Shown: positions 18,135-28,036 of the stretch, in pieces | Layout: every line of letters starts with the position of its first letter | Position numbering within the stretch: position 1 is the stretch's first letter | NCBI RefSeq assembly: GCF_018342475.1 | Contig: NZ_JAEMUD010000002.1 | Location: forward strand, 124,001 to 188,000 | Origin: Parachlamydia sp. AcF125 | GTDB lineage: Bacteria; Chlamydiota; Chlamydiia; Chlamydiales; Parachlamydiaceae | Direction: 5' to 3' | DNA: 64,000 nt | The notes under the pieces: generated by a model | Seen by the model: only the letters and a program-made list of their open reading frames with translations | The model's database searches: none | What the model was told of the DNA's origin: nothing | Program-made: the position numbers and the translations under genes

Positions 18135-19910
18135 TTACCTCCAGATGAGGCAGCCTTGTTTTGATAGTTGGCCTATCCCTTCACAAACACTAGGGAGCTT
18201 GTTATCTCTTAAATCAAGCGTTCGCAGCTGAGACAGCTGTCCTATTTCTGCAGGAAGGCTATTAAGCTTATTATCTCTTAAATAAAGTTCCTCCAACTGA
18301 GACAGCTGTTTTATCTCTGCAGGAAGACTGGTGATTCGATTGTAGCTTAAGTCAAGCGTTCGCAGCTGAGACAGCTGTCCTATTTCTGCAGGAAGGCTAG
18401 TGAGCAGATTGCAGTCTAAGTTGAGTTCTAATAACTGAGACAGTTGCGTCAACCCTGCAGGAAGGCTACTGAGCTGGTTTTTGTATAAAGAAAGCTCTGA
18501 CAGCCGAAACAGCTGGCTTATCTCTGCAGGAAGGCTAGTGAGCTGGTTGCAGTCTAAGTTGAGGCTTAATAGCTGAGACAGTTGCGTTAACCCTGCAGGA
18601 AGGCTAGTGAGCTTGTTATCTCCTAAATGAAGGATTTGCAAGGCAGGCAGCTGCCCTATCTCTGCGGGAAGGCTAGTAAGGCTATTCCATTTTAAGTAAA
18701 GCTTCTCCAACTGGGACAGCTGCCCTATCTCTGCAGGAAGATCGGTAATTCGATTATAGCTTAGGCGGAGTTCTCGTAGCTGTGGCAACTGCGTTATTCC
18801 TGCAGGAAAGCTAGCGAGCTTGTTATCTCCTAAATCAAGGATTTGCAAAGCAGATAGCTGCCCTATCTCTGTGGGAAGGCTAGTAAGATTATTACTTTCT
18901 AAATAAAGCTTCTCTAGCTGGGACAGTTGGCCAATCTCTGCTGGAAGGATTGTGAGTCGATTTATTCCTAACCAAACTTTTTTTAGCAGGGACATTTGGC
19001 CAATCTCTGCTGGAAGGATGGTGAGTCGGTTGTGATTCAAGTAAATTTCTTTTAGCTGGGTTAATTGCCCTATCTCTGCAGGTAAAGTCATTAACAGATT
19101 TTGAGTTAGCTTAAGAGAACTAAGCTGAGATAGCTGCAATACCTCTATTGGAAAATCGGTGAACAGGTTCTGGCTTAAGTCAAGCTTGGATAGCTGAGAC
19201 AACTGGCTTATCTCTTTAGGAAGGGTTGTGAGTCGGTTTTGGTTCAAGCTAAGCTCTTTTAGCTGGGCTAATTGTCCTATTTCTGTGGGAAGGCTAGTGA
19301 GCTTATTCTCTTGCAAGTTAAGTATTTGCAGATGGGAAAACAGACCTATTTCTGGTGGTAAATAGGTTAAGCCTGCTTTACATAAATTTAGCCTAGTTAA
19401 GTGCTCGCAATTTTCTTTTATCCATTGCCTAAGACGTTCGCCTTTTTTTTCTAAAGATAAAGATTTAACTTCTTCGTAGTTCAGGTATTCCCGCCCGCCT
19501 GGAAGTCTTTCCCAAAGCAAAAGGCGATTAATATTGAGAAGATAAGAAGAATAGCTAGCTAGTGTCAAATATCTTTTTTCTTCTATTGCCTGCCTGAATT
19601 CCAGAGGAGATAAAGAGCGAGCCAAGTTAAAAACTTGCTTAAAAATTTGCTTTACCTTTTCTGCTGGAGTGAGGTTAGGTTTTAATGGATAAACCTTCTT
19701 CAAAATAGCCGTTATTTGGGTATCATCTCTTAGGCGGGGAATATGGATGGCAGCTATTTTTTTATAAAGAGCTGGCATGACAGCATTAACTAGCAGGGCG
19801 TGCCAGCTTTTGCAGACCCTAAATAAGGACGGAGTTGCGCTACTCTCTAAGATAGGATAGAGCAGCTCAGCGGGCAAACTTTCGATGGATAAAGAAGGGT
19901 TAGAGTTCAT
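18135..19910 (-). CDS. F-box/leucine-rich-repeat protein (putative ubiquitin-ligase adaptor effector)
   Basis: The start at 19910 is chosen because AGGAGA lies five bases upstream; a further ATG at 19925 would place that ribosome-binding site inside the gene. Residues about 8-55 form an F-box-like domain (IESLPAELLYPILE, then LFRVCKSWHALL). A helical linker follows to about residue 190, then some 16-17 LRRs of 23 residues, ending in the family cap VCEGIGQLSKQGC. F-box domains bind Skp1 of eukaryotic SCF ubiquitin ligases, and LRRs choose the target. Parachlamydiae are known for large F-box families. The protein is thus likely secreted into the amoeba host; secretion itself cannot be seen. Confidence 0.85.
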   Translation of the reverse strand: MNSNPSLSIESLPAELLYPILESSATPSLFRVCKSWHALLVNAVMPALYKKIAAIHIPRLRDDTQITAILKKVYPLKPNLTPAEKVKQIFKQVFNLARSLSPLEFRQAIEEKRYLTLASYSSYLLNINRLLLWERLPGGREYLNYEEVKSLSLEKKGERLRQWIKENCEHLTRLNLCKAGLTYLPPEIGLFSHLQILNLQENKLTSLPTEIGQLAQLKELSLNQNRLTTLPKEISQLSQLSKLDLSQNLFTDFPIEVLQLSQLSSLKLTQNLLMTLPAEIGQLTQLKEIYLNHNRLTILPAEIGQMSLLKKVWLGINRLTILPAEIGQLSQLEKLYLESNNLTSLPTEIGQLSALQILDLGDNKLASFPAGITQLPQLRELRLSYNRITDLPAEIGQLSQLEKLYLKWNSLTSLPAEIGQLPALQILHLGDNKLTSLPAGLTQLSQLLSLNLDCNQLTSLPAEISQLFRLSELSLYKNQLSSLPAGLTQLSQLLELNLDCNLLTSLPAEIGQLSQLRTLDLSYNRITSLPAEIKQLSQLEELYLRDNKLNSLPAEIGQLSQLRTLDLRDNKLPSVCEGIGQLSKQGCLIWR

Positions 19911-19925
19911 TTTTATCTCCTGCAT

Positions 19926-20235
19926 TAATTATTTTAAATAGCTTATGTTTTTAAGAGGTTAAAAAACTAGGAAAATAAAAACCAATTTCAACAAGCTTTA
20001 ATGTAGCCCATAAAAATAAGTTAAATGAGGATTTCTTGTAGCCTATATGCTAGTGGCTTTAATTTTAATTCTACTTGCGCTGTAAGCGCCCTACTGACAA
20101 TTAAGAGCACAACCTCACTAATGCCAATAGCCATTTTCTTTGTCTTTTGCCTTATCTGCATCTACACCTTATTCTTAGTGGCATAGTTTCGCCATAAAGA
20201 GCGTCGCATGTAAATCTTTTCCAAAATAATTTTTG
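19926..20235 (-). promoter_or_regulatory. leader region upstream of the 19910 F-box gene
   Basis: About 310 bp without a gene. The segment 20020-20220 is recognisably similar to 23180-23390, upstream of another F-box gene: both share a run like TTTTAAT-TTACTT-CTGTAAGCG and a later AAGAGCG block. The last bases before each start also match (TATTTAAAATAATTAAT then the ribosome-binding site). A conserved leader duplicated with the genes probably contains their promoter; an ancestral small ORF is also possible. Confidence 0.55.
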
Positions 20236-21963
20236 TTAAGTTAAGTAGTTGCCCCTATTCCGGTTGAGCTTCACCAGTTTTAATAACCAAACCATATTTA
20301 ATGGAAGGATAGTGAGTTGGTTTGCGCTTAAGTAAAGCTCTAATAACTGAGACAGTTGCCCTATCCCTGTAGGAAAGCTAGTGAGTTGATTTTCGTATAA
20401 GAAAAGCCATAATAGGTGAGACAGCTGCCCTATCTCTCCAGGAAGGCTGGTGAGCTGGTTTTCGCTTAAATCAAGGCTTCTCAGCTGAGACAGCTGACCT
20501 ATCTCTGCAGGAAGGCTAGTGAGCTGGTTTTTTTGCAATCCAAGCCATTCTAGCCGAGAGAGCTGTCCTATTTCTGCAGGAAGGCTAGTGAGCTGATTTT
20601 CGCTTAAATCAAGGCTGCTCAGCTGAGACAGCTGACCTATCTCCCCAGGAAGTCTAGTGAGTTGGTTAGATCTTAAATAAAACATTTTCAGCTGGGACAG
20701 CTGTCCTATTTCTGCAGAAAGGCTAGTGAGCTGATTTTCGCTTAAATCAAGGCTGCTCAGCTGAGACAGCTGTCCTATTTCTGCAGGAAGGATAGTGAGC
20801 TGATTTTCGCTTAAATCAAGGTTGCTCAGCTGAGACGGCTGTCCTATCTCTGCAGGAAGGCTAGTGAGCTGATTTTCGCTTAAATCAAGGCTGCTCAGCT
20901 GAGACAGCTGTCCTATCTCTGCAGGAAGGCTAGTGAGTTGGTTGCTCGTTAAGAAAAGCTCTTCTAGCTGTGGGAGTTGTCCTATTTCTGCTGGAAAATT
21001 GATGAACTGATTGCTTTTTAAGTCAAGACATTTAAGCTGTGACAGCTGTCCTATTTCTGTTGGGAGGCTAGTGAGTTGGTTATTTGTTAAATAAAGGTTT
21101 TTCAGCTGAGACAGCTGTCCTATCTCTGCAGGAAGGCTAGTGAGCTGGTTAAACGCTAAGAAAAGCCCTTCTAGCTGTGGGAGCTGTCCTATTTCTGCTG
21201 GAAAATCGATGAACTGATTGTTTCTTAAGTCAAGGCATTTAAGCAGGGACAGCTGTCCTATTTCTGCTGGAAGGCTAGTGAGTTGGTTATGTGTTAAATA
21301 AAGGTTTTTTAGCTGAGATAGCTGTCCTATCTCTACGGGAAGGCTAGAGAGCCGGTTTTTGCTTAAATTAAGCGTTTCCAGATGAGACAGTTGGGCTATT
21401 TCTGGTGGTAAGTAGTTTAGGCCTATTATGCCAGCCAAATTTAGCTCAGTTAAGTCTTGGCAATTTTCCCTTATCCATTCCCCAAGACGCTCTCCTTTTT
21501 TTTCCAAGGATAAAGACTTAACTTCTTTACGGTTTAAGTATTTCTGTCCGCCTGGAAGTCTTTTCCAAAGCAAAAGACGATTTATGTTTAGAAGATAAGA
21601 AAAATAATCAGCTAGTGTCAAATATCTTCTTTCTTCTATTGTCTGCCTGAATTCCAGAGGAGATAAAGAGCCAGCAAGAATGAAAACCTTTTTAAAAATT
21701 AGATTCACTTTTACCACAGGGGGGAGAGTAGATTCTAGTTGGTAAACGCTATCCAATATAGCCGTTTTTTGGATGCCGTCCTTTCCCTGGGGAATATGGA
21801 TGGCTGCTATTTTTTTATAAAGAGCTGGCATGACAGCATTCACTAGCAGAATGCGCCAGCTTCTACAGACGCTAAATAAAGAATGGGTTACGCAAGCCTC
21901 TAAAATAGGGGAGAGCAACTCGGTGGGCAAGCTTTCGATGGATAAAAAAGAGTTAGAGTTCAT
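20236..21963 (-). CDS. F-box/leucine-rich-repeat protein, 575 residues
   Basis: Same architecture as its neighbours. F-box-like residues about 6-55 (IESLPTELLSPILEA, then SVCRSWRILL), a helical linker, then about 16 LRRs dominated by a nearly invariant 23-residue unit (LTSLPAEIGQLSQL, then SLDLSENQ). The 69-bp units are nearly identical in DNA around 20450-20950, so the array expanded recently. An AGGAGA site precedes the ATG at 21963, and the start lies inside the 3' end of the upstream gene (11-bp overlap), allowing translational coupling. The end (LVKLNRNRGNYLT) lacks the VCEG cap of the 18135 gene. Putative host-directed SCF adaptor. Confidence 0.85.
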   Translation of the reverse strand: MNSNSFLSIESLPTELLSPILEACVTHSLFSVCRSWRILLVNAVMPALYKKIAAIHIPQGKDGIQKTAILDSVYQLESTLPPVVKVNLIFKKVFILAGSLSPLEFRQTIEERRYLTLADYFSYLLNINRLLLWKRLPGGQKYLNRKEVKSLSLEKKGERLGEWIRENCQDLTELNLAGIIGLNYLPPEIAQLSHLETLNLSKNRLSSLPVEIGQLSQLKNLYLTHNQLTSLPAEIGQLSLLKCLDLRNNQFIDFPAEIGQLPQLEGLFLAFNQLTSLPAEIGQLSQLKNLYLTNNQLTSLPTEIGQLSQLKCLDLKSNQFINFPAEIGQLPQLEELFLTSNQLTSLPAEIGQLSQLSSLDLSENQLTSLPAEIGQPSQLSNLDLSENQLTILPAEIGQLSQLSSLDLSENQLTSLSAEIGQLSQLKMFYLRSNQLTRLPGEIGQLSQLSSLDLSENQLTSLPAEIGQLSRLEWLGLQKNQLTSLPAEIGQLSQLRSLDLSENQLTSLPGEIGQLSHLLWLFLYENQLTSFPTGIGQLSQLLELYLSANQLTILPLNMVWLLKLVKLNRNRGNYLT

Positions 21964-23125
21964 TTTTATCTCCTATATTAATTATTTTAAATAGCCTATG
22001 CCTTATCTCTGCAGGAAGGCTAGTGAGCTGGTTTTTGCTTAAATTAAGCGTTTCCAGCTGAGACAGCTGCCCTATCTCTACTGGAAGGCTAGTGAGCTGG
22101 TTTTTTCGCAAGCCAAGCCATTCTTCTAGCCGAGAGAGCTGTCCTATCTCTGCAGGAAGGCTAGTGAGCTGGTTTTCGCTTAAATCAAGTGTTTCCAGCT
22201 GAGACAGCTGCCCTATCTCCGCAGGAAGGCTAGTGAGCTGATTTTCGTATAAGTAAAGCCATAATAGGTGAGGCAGCAGCCCTATTTCTGCAGGAAGGCT
22301 ATTGAGCTGATTTTTGCTTAAATCAAAGTTTTTCAGCTGAGACAGCTGCCCTATCTCTACTGGAAGGCTAGTGAGCTGGTTTTTTCGCAAGCCAAGCCAT
22401 TCTAGCCGAGAGAGCTGTCCTATTTCTGCTGGAAGGCTAGTGAGTTGGTTATCTTCTAAATAAAGGCTTTTCAGCTGAGGCAGCTGCCCTATCTCTGCTG
22501 GAAGGCTAGTGAGCTGGTTGCTGCTTAAATCAAGCTTTTCCAGCCGAGACAGTTGGGCTATTTCTGGCGGTAAGTAGTTTAGGCCTATTATCTCAACCAA
22601 ATTTAGCTCGGTTAAGTCTTGGCAATTTTCCCTTATCCATTCCCCAAGACGCTCTCCTTTTTTTTCCAAGGGTAAAGACTTAACTTCTTTACGGTTTAAG
22701 TATTCCTCCCCACCAGGAAGGTTTTTCCAAAGTAAAAGGCGATTAATGTTAAGAAGATAAAAAGAATAGTTAGCCAGTGTCAAATATCTTCTTTCTTCTA
22801 TTGTCTGTCTGAATCCCTGAGGAGATAAAGAGTGAGCCAAGTTAAAAACTCGCTTAAAAATTTGGTTTACTTTCTCTGCCGGAGTAAGGTTAGGTTTTAA
22901 TGGGTAAAATTTACTCAAAATAGCCGTTATTTGGGTATCATCCCTTAGGCGGGGAATATGAAAAGCGGCTATTTTTCTATAAAGAGCTGGCATGACAGCA
23001 TTCACTAGCAGAATGCGCCAGCTTCTACAGACGCTAAATAAAGAAGGGGTTACGCAAGCCTCTAAAATAGGAGAGAGCAATTCATTGGGTAAGCTTTCTA
23101 TGGATAAAAAAGAGTGGGTATTCAT
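21953..23125 (-). CDS. F-box/leucine-rich-repeat protein, 3'-truncated, 390 residues
   Basis: An F-box-like N-terminus (IESLPNELLSPILEA, SVCRSWRILL) and linker nearly identical to the next gene are followed by about 8 LRRs. The ATG at 23125 follows GAGGT. The last LRR breaks off after LPAEIRH and the frame then reads through the leader and ribosome-binding site of the next gene (RLFKIINIGDKNEL). The 3' end was therefore replaced by the neighbour's leader through recombination between copies. The protein may still be made with a short artificial tail. Role as for the other F-box/LRR proteins. Confidence 0.8.
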   Translation of the reverse strand: MNTHSFLSIESLPNELLSPILEACVTPSLFSVCRSWRILLVNAVMPALYRKIAAFHIPRLRDDTQITAILSKFYPLKPNLTPAEKVNQIFKRVFNLAHSLSPQGFRQTIEERRYLTLANYSFYLLNINRLLLWKNLPGGEEYLNRKEVKSLPLEKKGERLGEWIRENCQDLTELNLVEIIGLNYLPPEIAQLSRLEKLDLSSNQLTSLPAEIGQLPQLKSLYLEDNQLTSLPAEIGQLSRLEWLGLRKNQLTSLPVEIGQLSQLKNFDLSKNQLNSLPAEIGLLPHLLWLYLYENQLTSLPAEIGQLSQLETLDLSENQLTSLPAEIGQLSRLEEWLGLRKNQLTSLPVEIGQLSQLETLNLSKNQLTSLPAEIRHRLFKIINIGDKNEL

Positions 23126-24329
23126 TTTTACCTCTTAAATTAATAACTTTCAAATATTTACTTTTTTAGGTAGCCTAAGAAAAATAGGAAAGTAAAGCAA
23201 ATTCTTGCAGCCAACATGTTATTGACTTTGCTTTTAATCTTACTTTCACTGTAAGCGTTAGAGCGGCAATTGAAAATCGCCTCTTATCACTCGCAAATAG
23301 GCCACTTTTTTGTTTTTTATCCTGTCCAAAATTTATTCCTAGTAGTATCGACATGCCATCAAGAGCGCCCCAGGAAGGATTAAAAAGCATAAGAGATTGC
23401 TAAATCAGTTTTTTTTCTGCTAAGTGCCATTTCCCAGGTGTATCGTAAAGCTACTTTCCTAGCTTTTTCTCGAGTAAAAAAAGGTTTGGAGTTTGAGCTA
23501 ATTTTTCTTTTTGCCTATTGGTGGGTAGACATTCTTTCATTGTGTTTTATTCCTTTTTTTATTACCTCCTTAATAAAGAACCTTAGTTTATGATTCGATT
23601 TAATTACAATTGTATTAATAAATCTTAATTAATTTTTTATTGTCAAAAAAACTGCCTGCAAAATTTTAATTAAAGTATAGTAAGTGTTCTTATAAGGAGA
23701 AACGCCCTAAGAAATAAGGAAAGGCTTACTCATCTGAGCAAACGAAAGTTGGGGCGAAAATGAAGCCAAATTAGGTTAGCTGAGCCCTTATGCCAAGAGA
23801 TGGGCTAAAAACTTCCTGAACAGACTGAGTATAAAAGGCTTTATGTGGCTACAGCTGTTCACTCTAAAAAAGAAAAAGCTGTGAAAAAACTTCGATTAAT
23901 TATGTACTTTTATTTTAACTAACACCGCCTAGAATAGGCAAGGACGGAAAGTCAGTTGGACCTTAAGAGTTTGCTTCGAACATTGTCCACCTGAGTCGAT
24001 CGCAAAGCATAACGGGATGAAAGCCTGCGAAAAAAGCTTTCAAATAGATTCCGTAGAAAACTGTGGGATTGTTATTTTTAAAGTATACGATGAAAGTAGT
24101 GAATTTTTAGGCTGGTTTTCTTTATTTTTTCGTCTCTACCATGCTTAGGTGAGGAGGGGCAAAAAAATAAAGAAAGAAAAACCTTGAGACTTTTGAGGCT
24201 TGAAGGCTTGAACATTGAGAAGTGAAAAATGAAAAAGTGTTGGATTAAAGCGCAATTAGAGAACTAACGTTAATTTAATCTGCTATACATTGCAGGAAGT
24301 TAGACATTTGCTAAACTATGCTCAAGAGC
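23126..24329. other. 1.2-kb region: F-box gene leader, then unrecognised relic sequence
   Basis: 23126-23400 is the leader of the F-box/LRR gene and resembles 19926-20235. From 23400 to 24330 I see only short broken frames on both strands, for example a minus-strand TREKARKVALRYTWEMALSR around 23390-23490, and no RNA gene. It is probably old mobile-element debris. Confidence 0.4.
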
Positions 24330-25075
24330 CTATCAAGCAAGTATGGAGTTATTGGCTGGAATGGCCTACTTAGAGGAAAGTCTGCAATACAATTTTTTGG
24401 AGTTTGATTAATGGGGGGGCCGTTGGGCTGATGTTTCCATTGGAGAACAATGGGATCGAGATCTGCTTCTCATAGATGGTCAGGAGTTTGGCAAGAAGAT
24501 GGCACCCTTAATAAAATTTTATCAGCTCTGCTTGAAATTGCCCACTTAGAAGGAATGCTAGATTGGGATCGCCTTGCTGCGGATGGCCTTTTTTCAGCGG
24601 GGAAAGGAGGAGGTGAGCTGGTTGACTATGGCTACAAGGGAAAAGGAGTCACAACTCATCTATTAGTAGATAATGAAGGAAGTTAGGTGGCATTTGAAAT
24701 AACCAGTGCTAAGGGAGATGAGAGACAGCAAGTAGAAAAGTTACTTGATTCAGTAGATGGCCTGGTGACTACATTCTCTGAAGAAATGGGCTTATTGCCT
24801 ATTTTTGAAGCAGATAAAGGTTATGATTCTAGGGAGCTAAGAGAAAAGCTGCTTAAAAGAAAGATCTATCCCTTAATTTCGTATAGGAAGATAGGAAAGC
24901 TGGAAAAAGATCGCTTCATGGGTGTTAAGAAAGCGTTGGCAAGTCGAAAGAGCGATAGCTTGGCTCCAAAGGAAGTTTAGAAGGCTTGTTGTCCGTTGGG
25001 AAAGAAGGCTTAAATATTGGAAGGGTTTTTTAAGTTTTGGCTTTATCCTATTTTGGGTCAATCGAATATTGGGTT
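24330..25075 (+). mobile_element. IS5-family transposase relic
   Basis: Broken transposase in at least three frames. WADVSIGEQW is followed by HRWSGVWQEDGTLNKILSAL, then LDWDRLAADGLFSAGKGGGE and GYKGKGVTTHLLVD. An in-frame TAG at 24684 interrupts before AFEITSAKGDERQQVEKLL and FEADKGYDSRELREKLL. A frameshift near 24930 leads to WQVERAIAWLQRKFRRLVVR and the natural end FILFWVNRILG at 25075. The D and E catalytic positions survive but the gene is dead. Confidence 0.85.
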
Positions 25076-25191
25076 AAGTTCATAAACTTGAAGAGGAGAT
25101 AAATTTTATTTTTCCTTTCAGGAGAAAATTGAAGCCACAATGAAGCAAAGGTGCGGCAGCTATATTTACATACTATGAAGATAGACAAATG

Positions 25192-25612
25192 TCCCTTCCT
25201 CAGAATTTTGATCTGCAAGCTGCGCTAGCTAAATGCAAAGCAACAGGACAACCTCGCAGAAAAATGGCCTTATTCAGCGTTTGATTGGAGGCATGCTTGA
25301 ACAAATGCTTCAAAAAGAAATGGAGGGGCATCTTGGTTACAAAAAGCATTCTCCTCAAGGTCCATTGCTCAGTAAACAGTAGAAATGGCCTCTCAAAGAA
25401 AGCTCTTAAAAGCAATTATGGAGAAATTGAGCTTGGGATTCCGAGAGACCGTAAATCGGAAGTTGAACCAATTGCCGTTAAAAAGCATCAAAGAAGCATT
25501 AGCGCATTTGATGATAAAACCATTTCATGAACAATGCCCCCTTGGGAATGGAAAACAGTCATTGCACGTCTAGCACTGGCTTACGAAGACAGGCTAGGTT
25601 TAGAAAATAGCT
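25192..25612 (+). mobile_element. IS256-family (mutator-type) transposase relic with internal deletion
   Basis: The ATG at 25192 gives MSLPQNFDLQAALAKCKATG. After a shift come NGLIQRLIGGMLEQMLQKEM, EGHLGYKKHSPQG and SNYGEIELGIPRDRKSE, the conserved N-terminal part of IS256 transposases. At about 25530 the sequence jumps to PPWEWKTVIARLALAYEDRL, the C-terminal end, so the catalytic middle is deleted. Confidence 0.8.
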
Positions 25613-25694
25613 GAAACGATTTACACAAAAGAATCGAGAGACTCTCTTATTGCAATTTTTACTACTATTATTACTTTTTAGGAATATCTCTAAT

Positions 25695-25794
25695 TTATGC
25701 TAGTATCGTAGAAATATCCTCAAGCGTAGAATTCCTACTATATTCGTGGGCTATCTTCATGGCAACTTTTACAGCTTCCTCGGCGTTTCCGGTT
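25695..25794 (-). pseudogene. extra terminal repeat beyond the stop of the F-box repeat gene
   Basis: Out of frame by one base with the gene at 25795-27057, this stretch encodes another full repeat (KTGNAEEAVKVAMKIAHEYS, then RNSTLEDISTILA) and ends in the same CTAGCATAA as the real gene. The distance between the two stops is 100 bases, that is one 99-bp unit plus one base, so the last unit was duplicated together with its stop and then shifted. Confidence 0.75.
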
Positions 25795-27057
25795 TTATGC
25801 TAGTATCTTAGAAATATCTTCAAGCGTAGAGTTCCTGCTAAATTCTTGAGCTATCGCCATGGCAACTTTTACAGCTTCATCTGTGTTTCCGATTTTTGCT
25901 AACCTCTTAGAAATATCCTCAAGCGTAGAATTCCTGCTAAATTCGTGAGCTATCATCATGGCAACTTTTACAGCTTCATCTGTGTTTCCGATTTTTGCTA
26001 ACCTCTTAGAAATATCCTCAAGCATAGAATTCCTGCTAAATTCGTGAGCTATCATCATGGCAACTTTTACAGCTTCATCTGTGTTTCCGATTTTTGCTAA
26101 CCTCTTAGAAATAACCTTAAGCATAGAATTCCTGCTAAATTCGTGAGCTATCATCATGGCAACTTTTACAGCTTCATCTGTGTTTCCGGTGTGTGCTAAC
26201 CTCTTAGAAATAACCTTAAGCGTAGAATTCCTGCTATATTCGAGAGCTATCGCCATGGCAACTTTTACAGCTTCATCTGTTTTTCCGATTTGTGCTAACC
26301 TCTTAGAAATATCCTCAAGCATAGAATTCCTGCTATATTCGTGAGCTATCATCATGGCAACTTTTACGGCTTCATCTGTGTTTCCGGTGTGTGCTAACAT
26401 CTTAGAAATATCCTCAAGCGTAGAATTCTTACTATATCCGGGAGGTATCATCATAGCAACTTCTACCGCTTTATCTACTTTTCGATGATGTACTAATATT
26501 TCACAAGCATTCTTAAGGACAGAGCTGTCACTATTTTCGGAGGATACCTTTTTGGCAATTTCTATTATCCGATAAGCTTCGGCTAAATGAAATATGCCTT
26601 CCAAAAAAGTTGAATTAATTTTGCCCGCAGAGATCTTTCTTAAACGTGTGTAATCCTTTTCACTTAACACTTTTAGTATATCTAAAATTTCTTCTTTTAA
26701 TTCATCAATTGATAATTTAACTGCCATAAGGTTTACACCACCTAAAATTTTTGTATTACTTCCAATGTGCAAAAGCCTTTCTATCTGGCTTGCACAGGAA
26801 TCTTTTGGCAAATTTTCACCCAACCATTTTGCAAAGCCTTTTATTGAGTTAAATTCTTTGCGCTTAGCGGTATCTATTGATACTGCATTCCAAAGATGAT
26901 TGACTCCAGCAGCCGATTGAAGGGACATCCTATCTAAATAATTCAGGACTTGTGCAAAAAGCTCAGGTGGCAATTTTTTGTTTATTAATCCGCTTTCTAT
27001 TATAGGTGGATTATAAGCTTCAGAAGCTGCTTCACTCGTTGTAATTAAACTATTCAT
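25795..27057 (-). CDS. F-box protein with 33-residue helical repeats
   Basis: The start at 27057 is preferred over 27111 because AGGGA lies just upstream. Residues about 28-60 form an F-box-like domain (KKLPPELFAQVLNYLDRMSL, then VNHLWNAV). The middle is helical. From about residue 190 there are seven or so 33-residue repeats (NTDEAVKVAMMIAHEFSRNS then a helix, LEDISKRLAKIG), a two-helix pattern like TPR/SEL1-type solenoids. The 99-bp DNA units are almost identical. As with the LRR genes, the F-box suggests a Skp1-binding host effector, with the solenoid as target binder. Confidence 0.8.
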   Translation of the reverse strand: MNSLITTSEAASEAYNPPIIESGLINKKLPPELFAQVLNYLDRMSLQSAAGVNHLWNAVSIDTAKRKEFNSIKGFAKWLGENLPKDSCASQIERLLHIGSNTKILGGVNLMAVKLSIDELKEEILDILKVLSEKDYTRLRKISAGKINSTFLEGIFHLAEAYRIIEIAKKVSSENSDSSVLKNACEILVHHRKVDKAVEVAMMIPPGYSKNSTLEDISKMLAHTGNTDEAVKVAMMIAHEYSRNSMLEDISKRLAQIGKTDEAVKVAMAIALEYSRNSTLKVISKRLAHTGNTDEAVKVAMMIAHEFSRNSMLKVISKRLAKIGNTDEAVKVAMMIAHEFSRNSMLEDISKRLAKIGNTDEAVKVAMMIAHEFSRNSTLEDISKRLAKIGNTDEAVKVAMAIAQEFSRNSTLEDISKILA

Positions 27058-27444
27058 TTCCCTATCTCTTTCTTTATATTTAAGATTTAAAAAATAAGAA
27101 GATTGTATCATAAAAAACTAGTTTTAGTAATTCAGGGAGTTTTTATCAAAAGCTATGTGGGGGCCGAAATAAAAGAATGTACATCCTTAAAATTTTTTTA
27201 GCACAAACGGTAGGAAAAGAAGCGCTCATGAAAAATTTTCACTTTGCTTCAGAAAAATCCTCTTACCCCATGCCCAAAATAATCTTCTCAAGGATATCTC
27301 GCGCAAAGGAGCTTAAAAATTTTTGCAGCAAGCAGCCAGATAATAGTCTTCAAACGCTAAAATATACTAATTGGGCTTTTTCTGCATGAATTCTTCGAAA
27401 GCTATCCACTTAGCTTGATTGGGAAGGTTTCGTAGAATTATGAA

Positions 27445-28036
27445 ATGAGGCAATTAAAGCGCTTAAAAAAATTAGAGCCGTTTGTCAATGTCCCTCTTTT
27501 TACCTCATCGGAGGCAGAAAAACAGGGTGTCCCTAGACATGCTCTGGCTTATTTAGTAAAAAGAGGCACCTTAGAAAGGATTTATCCAGGAGCTTATCGC
27601 TTCTCTCAATACGAAACCGAAGTTGAGTTCCAGTGGGAAAACTTGGCATTGGTGGCAGTCAGTATTCCCGAGGGGTTATTTGTTTAATTTCTGCGCTCTG
27701 TTACTATGATTTGACCGATCAAATTATGCGAGAGGTTTGGATTGCTGTACCGCACGAGTCCTATCCCCTTAAAAGACCTAACACAAGAATCATCAGAATG
27801 CGCAATGTTAAGTTAGGTAAAATCAAAATTGCGCTTGGTGAATATAATTCCACATTTTTGATAGGGAACGTTGCGTGGTGGATGCGTTTCGCTATCTTAT
27901 CAAGGAAATCGCAATCAAAGCCATTCAAAGATATTTTCAGTGCACTAAATACAAACCAGATCCTAAGAAATTAGGCACCTATGCAAAAGCCTTGCGCCTT
28001 AACATAAACCCGTACATTTTATCGTGCACAACTTGA
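27445..28036 (+). pseudogene. AbiEi-type antitoxin pseudogene
   Basis: Three frames combine into an AbiEi antitoxin. The N-terminal winged helix reads FTSSEAEKQGVPRHALAYLV, then RGTLERIYPGAYRF. After a shift near 27660 come VICLISALCYYDLTDQI and VWIAVPHESYPLKR. After another near 27870 come VVDAFRYLIKEIAIKAIQRY and the end NPYILSCTT at 28036. At least two frameshifts make it non-functional. It is followed by, and overlaps, its partner toxin gene, as in intact AbiE modules. Confidence 0.8.

Noticed and set aside
23175-23390. 71-codon minus-strand frame in the F-box gene leader
   Set aside because: The related leader at 20020-20220 has stops in the equivalent frame, so it is more likely non-coding or a decayed ORF.
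25795-26520. CRISPR-like array because of regular 99-bp near-identical units
   Set aside because: The units are a coding multiple of three, have no unique spacers and form a continuous protein repeat.
27177-27389. 70-codon plus-strand frame before the AbiEi remnant
   Set aside because: No ribosome-binding site, no recognisable domain and low complexity; not supported as a gene.
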